Below, piece by piece: positions 42,986-51,779 of a stretch of 64,000 nucleotides of DNA (positions are counted from its first letter, which is position 1; each line of letters starts with the position of its first letter). The notes beneath the pieces were generated by a model that ran no database searches, was not told the DNA's origin, and worked only from the letters and a program-made list of their open reading frames with translations. Origin of the DNA: Rhodocyclales bacterium. Its GTDB lineage: Bacteria > Pseudomonadota > Gammaproteobacteria > Burkholderiales > Rhodocyclaceae. The stretch is taken from NCBI GenBank assembly GCA_016183655.1, contig JACPEH010000021.1, positions 124,001 to 188,000 on the forward strand, written 5' to 3'. Both the position numbers and the translations under genes were made by a program.

Positions 42986-43456
42986 TCAGTGCGCGATGTC
43001 GCCAGCGAGCAGCGTGCGGATGACGCGGACGGTTTCGATGTCCGATTCGTGGTACGCGGACTTGACGTATTCCGCGTAGGCGGCGTCTTCGTCGTTGGCC
43101 GATTCGCCAAGCGTGGTGGCGTAGGCGAAGCGCAGGAAGAGGTGGTCCTCCTCCGGCTCCTCGATGGTGATGGTCAGCGTGCCACCGGCGTGCGTCGGGG
43201 TCGCGGCGACCTCGAAGCACATCCATTCGAAGCGCGACCAGGTGACGCGGTCCTCGATCGCCGCCTTGCCGAAGTCGAGCCGGCGCTGCAGCGTGCAGTT
43301 GCCGCGTTCGAGGATGACGCAGGCGTCGAGGCCGGGCAGGAAGCGGGTGGCATCCTCGGCACGGAACATTAGCCCCTGCCATAGCTGATCGCGCGTCAGC
43401 AGTGGGATCAGCGGGTTGCCCGGATCGTTGATTTCAACCAAGTGTTCGAATTTCAT
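42986..43456 (-). CDS. DUF1857 (SRPBCC-fold) protein
   Basis: The 156-residue protein begins MKFEHLVEINDPGNPLIPLLTRDQLWQGL, the typical start of DUF1857/AtaL-like members of the SRPBCC lipid-binding superfamily. The open frame extends 48 codons upstream, but that part is Arg-rich and overlaps the rsuA promoter region, so 43456 is preferred. Members bind hydrophobic ligands, with no assigned function here. It is separated from the JAMM gene by 93 bp. Confidence 0.8.
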   Translation of the reverse strand: MKFEHLVEINDPGNPLIPLLTRDQLWQGLMFRAEDATRFLPGLDACVILERGNCTLQRRLDFGKAAIEDRVTWSRFEWMCFEVAATPTHAGGTLTITIEEPEEDHLFLRFAYATTLGESANDEDAAYAEYVKSAYHESDIETVRVIRTLLAGDIAH

Positions 43457-43514
43457 GCCGCCATTTTCGCCCCGATTCCGGCCGTCTGTCACGCCGGATG
43501 GTAGGATGCGCGCC

Positions 43515-44216
43515 ATGCAACTTGAGCGACTTCTCCACTCGCAGGGTTTCGGCAGCCGCAAGGAATGCCGCGCCCTGATCCGCCACGGCCGCATTGCCAT
43601 CGCCGGCGAGGAGGTCGACGACCCGTTTGTCGACCTGGACCCGACCGGGCTGGTGTTTTCGTTCGACGGCGAGGACTGGATCTACCAGGCCAAGGCCTAC
43701 CTGATGCTCAACAAGCCCGCCGGCTACGAGTGCTCGCACCAGCCGAAGCACCACGCCAGCATCTACAGCCTGTTGCCGCCGCCGCTCAACGGGCGTGGCG
43801 TGCAGTCGCTGGGGCGGCTCGACGAGGACACCACCGGCCTGCTGCTGTTCTCCGACGACGGCCAGTTCATCCACGCGATCAGTTCGGGCAAGCGCAAGGT
43901 GCCGAAAACCTATCGGGTGACGGCGAAGCATCCGCTCGGCGACGAGCAGATCGCGGCGCTGCTCGCCGGCGTCCGTCTCGACGACGAACCGGCGCCGGTC
44001 GCCGCCGCCGGCTGCGAGCGCCTCGGCGAGCGGGAGATCCTGCTCACCGTCACCGAAGGCAAGTACCACCAGGTCAAGCGCATGGTTGCCGCGATCGGCA
44101 ACCGGGTCGAGGCGCTGTGCCGGGTCGCGGTCGGCGGCTTGGCCTTGCCCGAGGATCTGGCGGTCGGCCGCTGGCGCTGGCTGAGCGAGGACGACCTGGC
44201 CCGCCTGCGGGCTTGA
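43515..44216 (+). CDS. rsuA: RsuA-type 16S rRNA pseudouridine synthase
   Basis: The 233-residue protein has an N-terminal S4-like domain (LERLLHSQGFGSRKECRALIRHGRI) and a catalytic domain with Asp in LGRLDEDTTGLLLFSDDG. The YLMLNKPAGYECSHQP and KTYRVTAKHPL elements and the EGKYHQVKRMVAAIGNRVEAL motif are those of RsuA, which makes pseudouridine 516 in 16S rRNA. An ATG at 43506 is an alternative start. It is divergent from the DUF1857 gene. Confidence 0.9.
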   Translation: MQLERLLHSQGFGSRKECRALIRHGRIAIAGEEVDDPFVDLDPTGLVFSFDGEDWIYQAKAYLMLNKPAGYECSHQPKHHASIYSLLPPPLNGRGVQSLGRLDEDTTGLLLFSDDGQFIHAISSGKRKVPKTYRVTAKHPLGDEQIAALLAGVRLDDEPAPVAAAGCERLGEREILLTVTEGKYHQVKRMVAAIGNRVEALCRVAVGGLALPEDLAVGRWRWLSEDDLARLRA

Positions 44217-44267
44217 TTTCCCCGGCCCGGCAGGTTCATCATAGCCTCGTTCAATCGGGAGGCTAGG

Positions 44268-44627
44268 ATGCAGAAAATTCTGATGATTGTTCACGCGCCG
44301 CCGTACGGCAGCGAGCGCGTCCTTTCCGCGCTGCGGCTGGCGACGGCGCTGGTGGCGCAGGAGGACGAGCGGGTCGACCTGGCGATCTTCATGATGTCCG
44401 ACGCGGTGACTGCCGGCCTGCCCAAGCAAGCCGCTGCCGAGTCCGGCGGCGGCCTGCAGCAGATGATCGAGCATCTGCTCGGGCAAGGCGCGAGCGTCCG
44501 CCTGTGCCGCACCTGCGCCGTGGCGCGCGGCGTGGCCGAGCTGGAGCTGATTCCCGGCGTGGCCATCGGCACGCTGGTGGATATGGCGGCCGCCGCGGTC
44601 GAGGCGGACAAGGTCATCACTTTCTGA
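44268..44627 (+). CDS. DsrE family protein
   Basis: The 119-residue DsrE/DsrF-like fold begins MQKILMIVHAPPYGSERVLSALRLATAL and contains a Cys-x-x-Cys pair in VRLCRTCAVARG, plausible for sulfur transfer or redox. DsrE proteins can act as sulfur carriers or bind persulfides. It is 15 bp upstream of oxyR on the same strand, so the two may be co-transcribed. The specific role is unknown. Confidence 0.85.
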   Translation: MQKILMIVHAPPYGSERVLSALRLATALVAQEDERVDLAIFMMSDAVTAGLPKQAAAESGGGLQQMIEHLLGQGASVRLCRTCAVARGVAELELIPGVAIGTLVDMAAAAVEADKVITF

Positions 44628-44642
44628 GTCCCGCTCCGGCCC

Positions 44643-45557
44643 ATGACCCTGACCGAACTGCGCTACATCGTCACGCTCGCCCGCGAGCGACATTTCGGCC
44701 GTGCCGCCGACAAATGCCACGTCAGCCAGCCGACGCTGTCGGTAGCGCTGAAGAAGGTCGAGCAACGCATCGGCGCGCTGCTGTTCGAGCGCTCGTCCGC
44801 CGACGTGCGCCTGACGCCGCTCGGCGAGCAGGTGTCGGCGCAGGCCGAGCGCGTGCTGGAGGAAGCGGCCAAGCTCGACGAGATCGCGGTGCGCGGCAAG
44901 GACCCGCTGGTCGGGCCGCTGCGCCTCGGCGTCATCTACACCATCGCCCCCTACCTGCTGCCGCGCCTGATCCCGGCACTGCACGCGCGGGCGCCGCAGA
45001 TGCCGCTGTACCTGCAGGAGAACTTCACGGTGCGGCTGGCCGAGCAGTTGCGACGCGGCGAGCTGGATGTCGCGGTGCTCGCCCTGCCCTTTGCCGAACC
45101 CGGGATACTTACCCGCGCCGTCTACGATGAGCCGTTCCGCGTGGCGCTGCCGGCCGGGCACCCGCTGTGCAAGCGAAAGACGATCGCCAGCGACGAGCTG
45201 ACCGCCGAGCACCTGTTGCTGCTCGGCCAGGGCAACTGCTTCCGCGACCAGGTGGTGCAGGCCTGCCCGCAGCTGTCCGAGCCCGGCGGGCTGGAGCGTG
45301 CGCTGGAAGGCAGCTCGCTGGAGACCCTGCGGCACATGGTGGCCAGCGGCGCCGGGCTGTCGGTGGTGCCGGCCTCGGCGGTCGAGACCTGGCCGCGCGA
45401 CGAGAGCCTGCTGTCGATCCGTCCGTTTGCCGAACCGGTGCCGACCCGCCGCGTCGTGATTGCCTGGCGCGTCACCTTTCCCCGGCCACAGGCGATCGAC
45501 GTGCTGCGCGAGGCGATCCTGGCCTCGCCGCCTCCGGGCGTACAGCCGAGCGCATAG
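44643..45557 (+). CDS. oxyR: Peroxide-sensing LysR-type regulator OxyR
   Basis: The 304-residue LysR-family regulator has an N-terminal winged HTH ([38 protein letters not shown]) and an effector domain. The sensor cysteines fall at residues 199 ([10 protein letters not shown]) and 208 (QACPQL), the same numbers and context as the E. coli OxyR disulfide pair. It should activate peroxide-defence genes on oxidation. Candidate operators lie upstream of ahpC (19115) and dps (45554); the latter overlaps this gene's own stop codon. Confidence 0.95.
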   Translation: MTLTELRYIVTLARERHFGRAADKCHVSQPTLSVALKKVEQRIGALLFERSSADVRLTPLGEQVSAQAERVLEEAAKLDEIAVRGKDPLVGPLRLGVIYTIAPYLLPRLIPALHARAPQMPLYLQENFTVRLAEQLRRGELDVAVLALPFAEPGILTRAVYDEPFRVALPAGHPLCKRKTIASDELTAEHLLLLGQGNCFRDQVVQACPQLSEPGGLERALEGSSLETLRHMVASGAGLSVVPASAVETWPRDESLLSIRPFAEPVPTRRVVIAWRVTFPRPQAIDVLREAILASPPPGVQPSA

Positions 45558-45619
45558 GACGCGGCTATCGGAATCATTGCCGAAGGCAACTGGCCGAAGC
45601 CGGTGGCCGGCGTTATCCT
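45554..45619 (+). promoter_or_regulatory. Putative OxyR operator and promoter of dps
   Basis: ATAG-N7-CTAT-N7-ATTG-N7-CAAC at 45554-45590 matches the OxyR consensus at 13 of 16 positions with exact spacing. The first ATAG contains the oxyR TAG stop codon. A -10-like TATCCT lies at 45614-45619, which puts the -35 window (45591-45596) directly against the operator, as expected for OxyR-activated promoters. The -35 itself is poor, also typical of activated promoters. Confidence 0.6.
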
Positions 45620-45663
45620 GCGGGCATGGATGGCATTCAATCGACGCGATGAAGGAGCAAACC

Positions 45664-46140
45664 ATGGCAACCAAGATCGACATCGGCATCACCGAGAAGG
45701 ACCGCAAGAAGATCGCCGACGGGCTTTCCCGCCTGCTGGCGGACAGCTACACGCTGTACCTGAAGACCCACAATTTCCACTGGAACGTCACCGGGCCGAT
45801 GTTCCAGACCCTGCATGTGATGTTCATGGGCCAATATACCGAGATCTGGAACGCGCTGGACCTGATCGCCGAGCGCATCCGTTCGCTCGGCTACCCGGCG
45901 CCGGGTTCGTACAAGCAGTTCGTGGCGCTGTCCTCGATTCCCGAGGAGGAAGGAGTGCCCAAGGCCAAGGATATGATCCGTCAGCTGGTGGCGGGGCAGG
46001 AAGCGGTGACGCGGACGGCACGCGAGGTGTTCAAGGTGGTCGAGAAGGCCAACGACCAGCCGACCGCCGATCTGCTGACGCAGCGCATGGAAGTGCACGA
46101 GAAGAATGCCTGGATGCTGCGCAGCCTGCTTGAGGAGTAA
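45664..46140 (+). CDS. dps: Dps DNA-binding ferritin-like protein
   Basis: The 158-residue Dps dodecamer subunit oxidises ferrous iron with H2O2 and protects DNA. Ferroxidase ligands His39, His51, Asp66 and Glu70 ([20 protein letters not shown], then [13 protein letters not shown]) have the standard Dps spacing. An AAGGAGC ribosome site precedes the ATG. It lies 106 bp after oxyR behind an OxyR-type operator, so peroxide induction is likely. Confidence 0.95.
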   Translation: MATKIDIGITEKDRKKIADGLSRLLADSYTLYLKTHNFHWNVTGPMFQTLHVMFMGQYTEIWNALDLIAERIRSLGYPAPGSYKQFVALSSIPEEEGVPKAKDMIRQLVAGQEAVTRTAREVFKVVEKANDQPTADLLTQRMEVHEKNAWMLRSLLEE

Positions 46141-46168
46141 GCAGGCACTGACAACGCGTAGAGCGCAA

Positions 46169-46199
46169 GCCCCGGACCTTCAGGTTGGGGAGCTTCACG
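46169..46199 (+). repeat. REP-like palindromic repeat, copy 1
   Basis: This 31-base unit with an imperfect hairpin (CCCCGGACCTTCAGGTTGGGG, broken by one mismatch) ends GGGGAGCTTCACG. It matches a second copy at 54270-54300 (opposite strand) at 27 of 31 positions. The GGGGAG motif with an adjacent hairpin resembles REP or IS200/IS605-type termini. It directly abuts a parS site. Confidence 0.55.
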
Positions 46200-46212
46200 T
46201 TTCACGTGAAAC
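46199..46212. other. parS centromere site
   Basis: GTTTCACGTGAAAC, a perfect 14-bp palindrome. With flanks it matches the bacterial parS consensus TGTTTCACGTGAAACA at 15 of 16 positions (only the first T is replaced by C). ParB encoded at 11623 should bind it. It is intergenic, between dps and topB. Confidence 0.9.
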
Positions 46213-46215
46213 AAA

Positions 46216-46239
46216 AAGGGCCACCCGTAGGTGGCCCTT
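46216..46239. terminator. Bidirectional terminator between dps and topB
   Basis: AAGGGCCACC-CGTA-GGTGGCCCTT, a perfect 10-bp stem followed on the minus strand by TTTTTG after the topB end. On the dps side the tail is GTCTTT. It is immediately next to the parS palindrome. Confidence 0.88.
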
Positions 46240-46260
46240 GTCTTTCCGACATGGCGACCG

Positions 46261-48882
46261 TCAGGAAGCCTTCTTGCGCGTTGCCGCCGCTTTCTTTGCC
46301 GGTGCCTTCGCCGCCGCTGCCGGTTTCGCGGCCTTGGCGGGGGGTGCTGCCTCCGCCTCCGTTTCTGCCTTCTTCGCGGCGCCCTTGGCCGGTGCCTTGG
46401 GTTCGCGCTTCTCGAACTCGAAGCCGACCTTGCCGTCTTTGCCGCGGACGAGGAAGGCGGAGAATTTGCGCCGGGTCTTGTTCGAGACGAAATTCTTGAG
46501 CAGGTCGGTGCGGCCCGTTTCAAGCAGCTTCTGCATCTGCTCGTGCTCGATCGGCTGCTGCAGGATGACCTTGCCCGAGCGGAAATCGCAGCTGCGCTCC
46601 GGTCCGACCGACTTCTCGCAGACGTAGGCCATGCCGTGCTCGAAGACCCGGGCCTGGCACTTCGGGCAGGCGCCGAGCGGCTGCCGGTCGGAGAAATCGA
46701 CGGCCTCGGCGGCACCGTCCTCGCCGCCGCTGCCCTGGCCGAAATCGAATTCCGGCGCGTGCTCGGCGTTGAGCTTGATCATGGCGTTGAACGGCCGCCC
46801 CATCTTGTTGCGGAAACCGGTCAGCGGCCCGATGACGCGGGCGGTGAGCAGGGTCTCGATCTCCTCCGGCTCGAACTGACGGCCGGCAACGATCTTCCAT
46901 AGCGAATAATCGCAGTCGCCGCACTGGAATTTCTTGTAGGTCTCGCGGATCAGGCCGCCGCACTTCGGGCAGGGGGCCTTGAGCAGGCCGAAGTCGCCGG
47001 GGATGGTGTCGCTGTCGTAGCTCTTGGCGCGGTCGACGATGTGCTGCGTCATCGCCGCGATCTCCTGCATGAACGCACTGCGCGAGAGTTCGCCCTTCTC
47101 CATGCGCGCCAGCTTCCATTCCCAGTCGCCGGTCAGCTCCGGGTGGGTCAGTTCGGGGATGCCGAGGCCGTTCAGCAGCGTCATCAGCGAAAAGCCCTTG
47201 GCGGTCGGGATCAGCTCGCGGCCCTCGCGGTGGATGTACTGCTCGATGATCAGGTTCTCGATGATCTGCGCCCGCGTCGCCGGCGTACCGAGGCCGCGGC
47301 CGGCCATCGCCGCGCGCAGCTCCTCGTCGTCGACCATCTTGCCGGCACCTTCCATCGCCGAGAGCAGCGTCGCTTCCGAGTAGCGCGCCGGCGGCCGGGT
47401 TTCGTTGGCGTTGACGCGGACGTCGGCGGTCTTCACCTTCTCCTTCGCCTGCACGACGACCAGGTTGGCCTCCTCGTCCTGCGCTTCGCGGCCATAGACG
47501 GCGAGCCAGCCCGGATTGACCAGCACCTTGCCCTCGGTCTTGAACGGCTCGCCGGCGACGCGCGTGATGCGCGTCGTCACCAGGTATTCGGCGGCCGGGT
47601 AGAACACCGCCAGGAAGCGTTTGACGACCAGGTCGTAGAGCTTCTGTTCCGGCTCCGACAGCGACTTCGGTGCCTGCAGCGTCGGGATGATGGCGAAGTG
47701 GTCGGAAATCTTGGCGTTGTTGAAGATGCGCTTGTTCGGCACGACCCAGTTCTTCTTCTGGATCTCGGCGGCGAAGATGCCGTAGCGGTTGGCGATCGAG
47801 GGGTCGGCCCCCTTCTGCAGGTCGCGGCCGGCGAGCATGTCGAGCGTCGCGTTGACGGTGCCGAGGTAGTCCTCGGGCAGCGCGCGGGCGTCGGTTCGCG
47901 GGTAGGTCAGCACCTTGTGCTTCTCATAGAGCGCCTGGGCGAGGCCGAGCGTGGCCTTGGCCGAGAAGCCGAAGCGGCCGTTCGCCTCGCGCTGCAGGCT
48001 GGTGAGGTCGTAGAGCAGCGGCGACAGCTGCGTCGACGGCTTGGCCTCCTCGGTCACCTCGCCCGGCTGGCCGAGGCACTTGGCACGCAGCGCGTCGGCC
48101 CGGGCCTGGTCCCACAGGCGGTCGGCGCGGGCGTGCTCGTCGTCTTCCTTGCCCTTGAACTTCTCGTCGAACCACTTGCCCTTGTACTCGCCGGCGGCGG
48201 CGCCGAAGATGCCCTCGACCTCCCAGTAGGCGCGCGGCTTGAACTTCTTGATCTTCTCCTCGCGCTCGACCAGGATCGCCAGCGTCGGCGTCTGCACGCG
48301 ACCGACCGTGGTCAGGTGGAAGCCGCCGGTCTTCGAGTTGAAGGCGGTCATCGCCCGCGTGCCGTTGATGCCGACCAGCCAGTCCGATTCCGAGCGGCAG
48401 ACCGCGGCGTCGGCCAGCCCCTGCATTTCCGCGCCCTGGCGCAGGCGGGCAAAGCCGTCGCGGATGGCGGCCGGGGTCATCGACTGCAGCCACAGCCGCT
48501 CGACCGGCTTGCCGCTCTTCGCGTGCTGGGCGATGTAGTTGAAGATCAGCTCGCCCTCGCGGCCCGCGTCACAGGCGTTCACCAGGCCGGTGACTTCCTT
48601 GCGCTTGATCAGCTTGGTCAGCAGCTTCAGCCGCGACTCGGTCTTCTCGATCGGACGCAGGTCGAAATGCGGCGGGATCACCGGCAGGTGGGCGAAGGAC
48701 CATTTGCCGCGCTTGACCTCGTAGGCTTCCGGGCAGGCCAGTTCGAGCAGGTGGCCGATCGCCGAGGAGAGCACGTACTCGTCGCTCTCGAAATAGTCGT
48801 CGTGCTTGGTGAAGCCACCCAGCGCCCGCGCGATGTCGGCGGCGACGGAAGGTTTTTCGGCGATGATCAGCTTCTTGCTCAT
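46261..48882 (-). CDS. topB: DNA topoisomerase III
   Basis: The 873-residue type IA topoisomerase has an N-terminal Toprim domain (KLIIAEKPSVAADIARALGG; NACDAGREGELIFNYIA) and the catalytic Tyr region (VLTYPRTDARALPEDY). At least two Cys clusters follow (CPKCGGLIRE...CGDC and CPKCQARVFEHG...C). The last 50 residues are an Ala/Lys/Pro-rich tail resembling histone H1-type DNA-binding tails. It is longer than E. coli TopB (653) but in line with beta-proteobacterial homologues. The start at 48882 matches the family; the upstream open frame is not conserved-looking. Confidence 0.92.
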   Translation of the reverse strand: MSKKLIIAEKPSVAADIARALGGFTKHDDYFESDEYVLSSAIGHLLELACPEAYEVKRGKWSFAHLPVIPPHFDLRPIEKTESRLKLLTKLIKRKEVTGLVNACDAGREGELIFNYIAQHAKSGKPVERLWLQSMTPAAIRDGFARLRQGAEMQGLADAAVCRSESDWLVGINGTRAMTAFNSKTGGFHLTTVGRVQTPTLAILVEREEKIKKFKPRAYWEVEGIFGAAAGEYKGKWFDEKFKGKEDDEHARADRLWDQARADALRAKCLGQPGEVTEEAKPSTQLSPLLYDLTSLQREANGRFGFSAKATLGLAQALYEKHKVLTYPRTDARALPEDYLGTVNATLDMLAGRDLQKGADPSIANRYGIFAAEIQKKNWVVPNKRIFNNAKISDHFAIIPTLQAPKSLSEPEQKLYDLVVKRFLAVFYPAAEYLVTTRITRVAGEPFKTEGKVLVNPGWLAVYGREAQDEEANLVVVQAKEKVKTADVRVNANETRPPARYSEATLLSAMEGAGKMVDDEELRAAMAGRGLGTPATRAQIIENLIIEQYIHREGRELIPTAKGFSLMTLLNGLGIPELTHPELTGDWEWKLARMEKGELSRSAFMQEIAAMTQHIVDRAKSYDSDTIPGDFGLLKAPCPKCGGLIRETYKKFQCGDCDYSLWKIVAGRQFEPEEIETLLTARVIGPLTGFRNKMGRPFNAMIKLNAEHAPEFDFGQGSGGEDGAAEAVDFSDRQPLGACPKCQARVFEHGMAYVCEKSVGPERSCDFRSGKVILQQPIEHEQMQKLLETGRTDLLKNFVSNKTRRKFSAFLVRGKDGKVGFEFEKREPKAPAKGAAKKAETEAEAAPPAKAAKPAAAAKAPAKKAAATRKKAS

Positions 48883-48956
48883 GGCGGGGGCGCTCTGGGA
48901 TGGCCGATCGGCGGGCGATCGAGGATTGCGACGGATGATAAGAGGGTTCGCCCGCC

Positions 48957-48977
48957 GCATGCAAGCAGCGTGCATGC
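48957..48977. repeat. Short inverted repeat upstream of topB
   Basis: GCATGCA-AGCAGCG-TGCATGC, a 7-bp stem with a 7-base loop in the 110-bp gap between smg and topB. It could be an operator or RNA hairpin; no function can be assigned. Confidence 0.3.
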
Positions 48978-48992
48978 CGGTGTCAGGCGGGG

Positions 48993-49442
48993 TCAGTGCA
49001 GCAGAACGTCATCCGGCGTGTTCAGCAGTTCCTCGACGATCAGCGGTTCGAGATCCTGTTCCTGACTCCACAGCACCATCAGAACGATGATCTTCAGCTT
49101 CTCCAGCGGCACCGGATCGTCGTCCAGGCTCATCGCGCGGTCGAGGATCAGTTCGCGCAGCGGCGGCGTGACGACCCCGGCCGATTCGAGGAAGAGCACG
49201 AAATCGATGCAGTCGGTGTCCAGCTTCGCCTGCTCGTCGGGGGTGTAGACGCGGCTGGCCCGCGGGTTGCCGGCGAAGGCGGCCGGGCGGGCCGATTTCA
49301 GCTCGTCCAGCCAGTCGAGCGCCAGCGAGATTTCGTCCGGGTCGAAACCGGCTGCGGACAGCTTCCGCACCAGAGCGTCGGGTGCCGGATGGGTGCTGAT
49401 GTCGAAATAGTTTTCGAAGAGGAAGACGAGGACGTCGATCAT
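48993..49442 (-). CDS. smg: Smg/DUF494 family protein
   Basis: The 149-residue acidic protein begins MIDVLVFLFENYFDISTHPAPDALVRKLSAAGFDPDEI, the DUF494/Smg signature. It is helical and of unknown function. It is found between dprA and a topoisomerase gene in many proteobacteria, as here. It starts 12 bp after the dprA stop. Confidence 0.92.
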   Translation of the reverse strand: MIDVLVFLFENYFDISTHPAPDALVRKLSAAGFDPDEISLALDWLDELKSARPAAFAGNPRASRVYTPDEQAKLDTDCIDFVLFLESAGVVTPPLRELILDRAMSLDDDPVPLEKLKIIVLMVLWSQEQDLEPLIVEELLNTPDDVLLH

Positions 49443-49453
49443 TGACTTACGTG

Positions 49454-50548
49454 TTATTCCGCCAACCGCTGATAGCGGCCTCCCGGCAGACTGGCAACCC
49501 GACCGTCGAGTTCCAGTTGCAACAGGATCACGGAAAGCGCATCGGCCGTCAAGCCAGAGCGGCCGACCAGGTCGTCGATGGTGACCGGGTCGAAGCCGGC
49601 GTGGTCCAGCAGCCGGATCGCCGCGTCGGACTCCTGCGGTGCTGCCGCTTGCCGCGAGCGACCCCGCGTGTGCTCGACCGGATTGCCCAGTTCCTCAAGG
49701 ATGTCGCGCGCCGTCTCGACCAGCTTGGCGCCCTGCCGGAGCAGGCGGTGGCAGCCGCGGGACTGCGGCGAGTGGATCGATCCGGGAATCGCGAAGACCT
49801 CCCTGCCCTGCTCGCCGGCGAGGCGGGCGGTGATCAGCGAACCGCTCTCGACGGCGGCCTCGACCACCAGCACGCCGCGGGAAAGCCCGGAAATGATGCG
49901 GTTACGGCGCGGGAAATTGGCTGCGGCAGCGGGGGTGCCGAGCGGAAATTCGGAGACGATCGCGCCTCTTTCAGCGATTTCCAGCGCCAGCACCTGGTTG
50001 CGCGCCGGATAGAGGCGGTCGGCACCGGTGCCGATGACGGCGATGGTCGTGCCGCCGGCCTCCAGCGCCCCGCGGTGGGCGGCGGCATCGATGCCGAGCG
50101 CCAGCCCGCTGACCACTGCCAGCCCTTCGGCCGCCAGCGCTGCGGCGAAGGCACGGGCGTTGCCCTCACCCTGCGGCGTCGCGTTGCGGCTGCCGACGAT
50201 GGCCAGTGCGGGCTGCGCCAGCAATTCGGCGCGCCCCCGAACATAGAGCAGCGTCGGCGGGTCGGGGATGTCGAGCAGGGCCTGCGGGTAGGCGGCGTCG
50301 GCCAGGTTCAGGATCTGCTGGCCGGGCTGTGCGGCCCAGGCCAGGGCCGCGTCGACGGCGGCCCGGTTATCGGTGTCCAGCAGCAGCTGGGTGGCTTTGT
50401 TGCCGATGACGCCGCTCAGCGCGCTTCTGCCGGCGGCGAAGATGTTCTCCGGCAGGCCGAAGGCGGCGAGAAGCTTGCGCTGGGTTTCGCCGCCGATGCC
50501 CGGGATCAGCGTCAGGCGCAGCCAGTCCGCGACGGCCTCGGCGTGCAT
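49454..50548 (-). CDS. dprA: DNA processing protein DprA
   Basis: The 364-residue protein loads RecA onto incoming single-stranded DNA during natural transformation. It has an N-terminal helical SAM-like part (RLTLIPGIGGETQRKLL) and the Rossmann core with IVGSRNATPQGEGNARAFAAALA and GIDAAAHRGAL...VIGTGADRLYP. A C-terminal winged-helix domain (about 310-362) follows. No other competence genes are visible in the window. Confidence 0.95.
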   Translation of the reverse strand: MHAEAVADWLRLTLIPGIGGETQRKLLAAFGLPENIFAAGRSALSGVIGNKATQLLLDTDNRAAVDAALAWAAQPGQQILNLADAAYPQALLDIPDPPTLLYVRGRAELLAQPALAIVGSRNATPQGEGNARAFAAALAAEGLAVVSGLALGIDAAAHRGALEAGGTTIAVIGTGADRLYPARNQVLALEIAERGAIVSEFPLGTPAAAANFPRRNRIISGLSRGVLVVEAAVESGSLITARLAGEQGREVFAIPGSIHSPQSRGCHRLLRQGAKLVETARDILEELGNPVEHTRGRSRQAAAPQESDAAIRLLDHAGFDPVTIDDLVGRSGLTADALSVILLQLELDGRVASLPGGRYQRLAE

Positions 50549-50586
50549 CGGTCAGGAGTCGCGATCGGGCGGAGGGGGGCTTACCC

Positions 50587-51618
50587 TCAGGGCTTGCGCA
50601 GCACGTCGTTGATGTTGACCGCCCCCGCCGAATTGAGCACCAGCGCATAGGCGACGCGTTCGAAGGTGCGGAAGACGAAGACCAGCCCGTAGCGCTGCTG
50701 CGGCAGCTCGACCGTCGTCGTCCGCTCGGTCATGTCGTCGCGGAAGGTGTCGGCGCGGTTGCGGTGCAGCGCCAGCACGTGGCCGACCTCAAGGCCGTCG
50801 CGGCTGCCGCGGTTGAGCGTGATCACCGAATTGCGGCCGGCGGTGCCGACGCCGCCATAGACCGAGGCGACGCGGCCCTCGACCTCCTGCTCCGGGCGAT
50901 GCGGCGCGTAATTGATCAGTTGCGGCCGGTTTGCCGGCAGCAGGCGGTCGCCGCGGCCGATTTCCTGCTTGGCGGTGGCGATGGTGAAGACCCCGGGTTC
51001 GCCGGGCTGTTGCTGCTTGGCAGTACCCAGGTAGAAAGCTTCGTGGCCGAGCACTTCCTTGGTCTCCGGGTCACGCAGCGGCTTCGCCGGGCGGAAGACC
51101 TGCCAGGTTTCCTGCTGCGGCCGGTCGCTGGCGCCGGTGACGAAGGCGGTATCGCCGGGGCCGAGGAAGACCCGCTCCTCCTGCATGGCGACGATGCGCG
51201 CGCCGTTGTTGACGGTGATGTCTTCGACGATCAGCGGCTCGGAGAGGAAGGGTTCGATGACGTTCGGCGGGATGCTGGGGATCGTCTGCTCGACCGCTTC
51301 GCTGTAGATCTTCGGCTGCAGCTTGTTGCTGCCGGCGACGCGCAGCAGCGGCTTGCCGTTGGCGTCGCGGTCGAGCACGATCACGTCGCCGGGATAGATG
51401 CGGTGCGGGTTCTTGATCTGGTCCTGGTTCATCCGCCAGATCTCCGGCCAGCGCCAGGGCTCGCTCAGAAACTTGGCGGAGATGCCCCACAGCGTGTCGC
51501 CGGGAACGACGATGTGGCGGTCGGGGGCGTTGTCGGCGATCTTCAGCGGGGCCGGCTCGGCGGCGTGGGCGAAGCTGGCGGCCAAGGCCAGCAGGAGCGC
51601 GGATATAATGCGGGTCAT
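50587..51618 (-). CDS. Secreted LysM-domain protein
   Basis: The 343-residue protein has a signal peptide at 1-19 (LLLALAASFAHA-A) and one LysM domain at about 35-85 (IVVPGDTLWGISAKFL, then WPEIWRMNQDQIKNPHRIYPGDVIVL). A beta-rich region of unknown fold follows. LysM binds peptidoglycan, so the protein is periplasmic. It is divergent from def and upstream of dprA, the usual position for this family in betaproteobacteria. Confidence 0.9.
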   Translation of the reverse strand: MTRIISALLLALAASFAHAAEPAPLKIADNAPDRHIVVPGDTLWGISAKFLSEPWRWPEIWRMNQDQIKNPHRIYPGDVIVLDRDANGKPLLRVAGSNKLQPKIYSEAVEQTIPSIPPNVIEPFLSEPLIVEDITVNNGARIVAMQEERVFLGPGDTAFVTGASDRPQQETWQVFRPAKPLRDPETKEVLGHEAFYLGTAKQQQPGEPGVFTIATAKQEIGRGDRLLPANRPQLINYAPHRPEQEVEGRVASVYGGVGTAGRNSVITLNRGSRDGLEVGHVLALHRNRADTFRDDMTERTTTVELPQQRYGLVFVFRTFERVAYALVLNSAGAVNINDVLRKP

Positions 51619-51779
51619 CGTGCTATCCTCATGCGAGCGCCCGGAACAACCGGTGCCTGGATCGTGTCATACGGGCCGGATGGCTGCGAAGCACTTGCGC
51701 AGACAACCACTACTTTCGTCCCGAGTCAAGACTTTGCGTTAGATTCTGCACGTAATTACTTCTTCGAGCAAGCTTTTTC

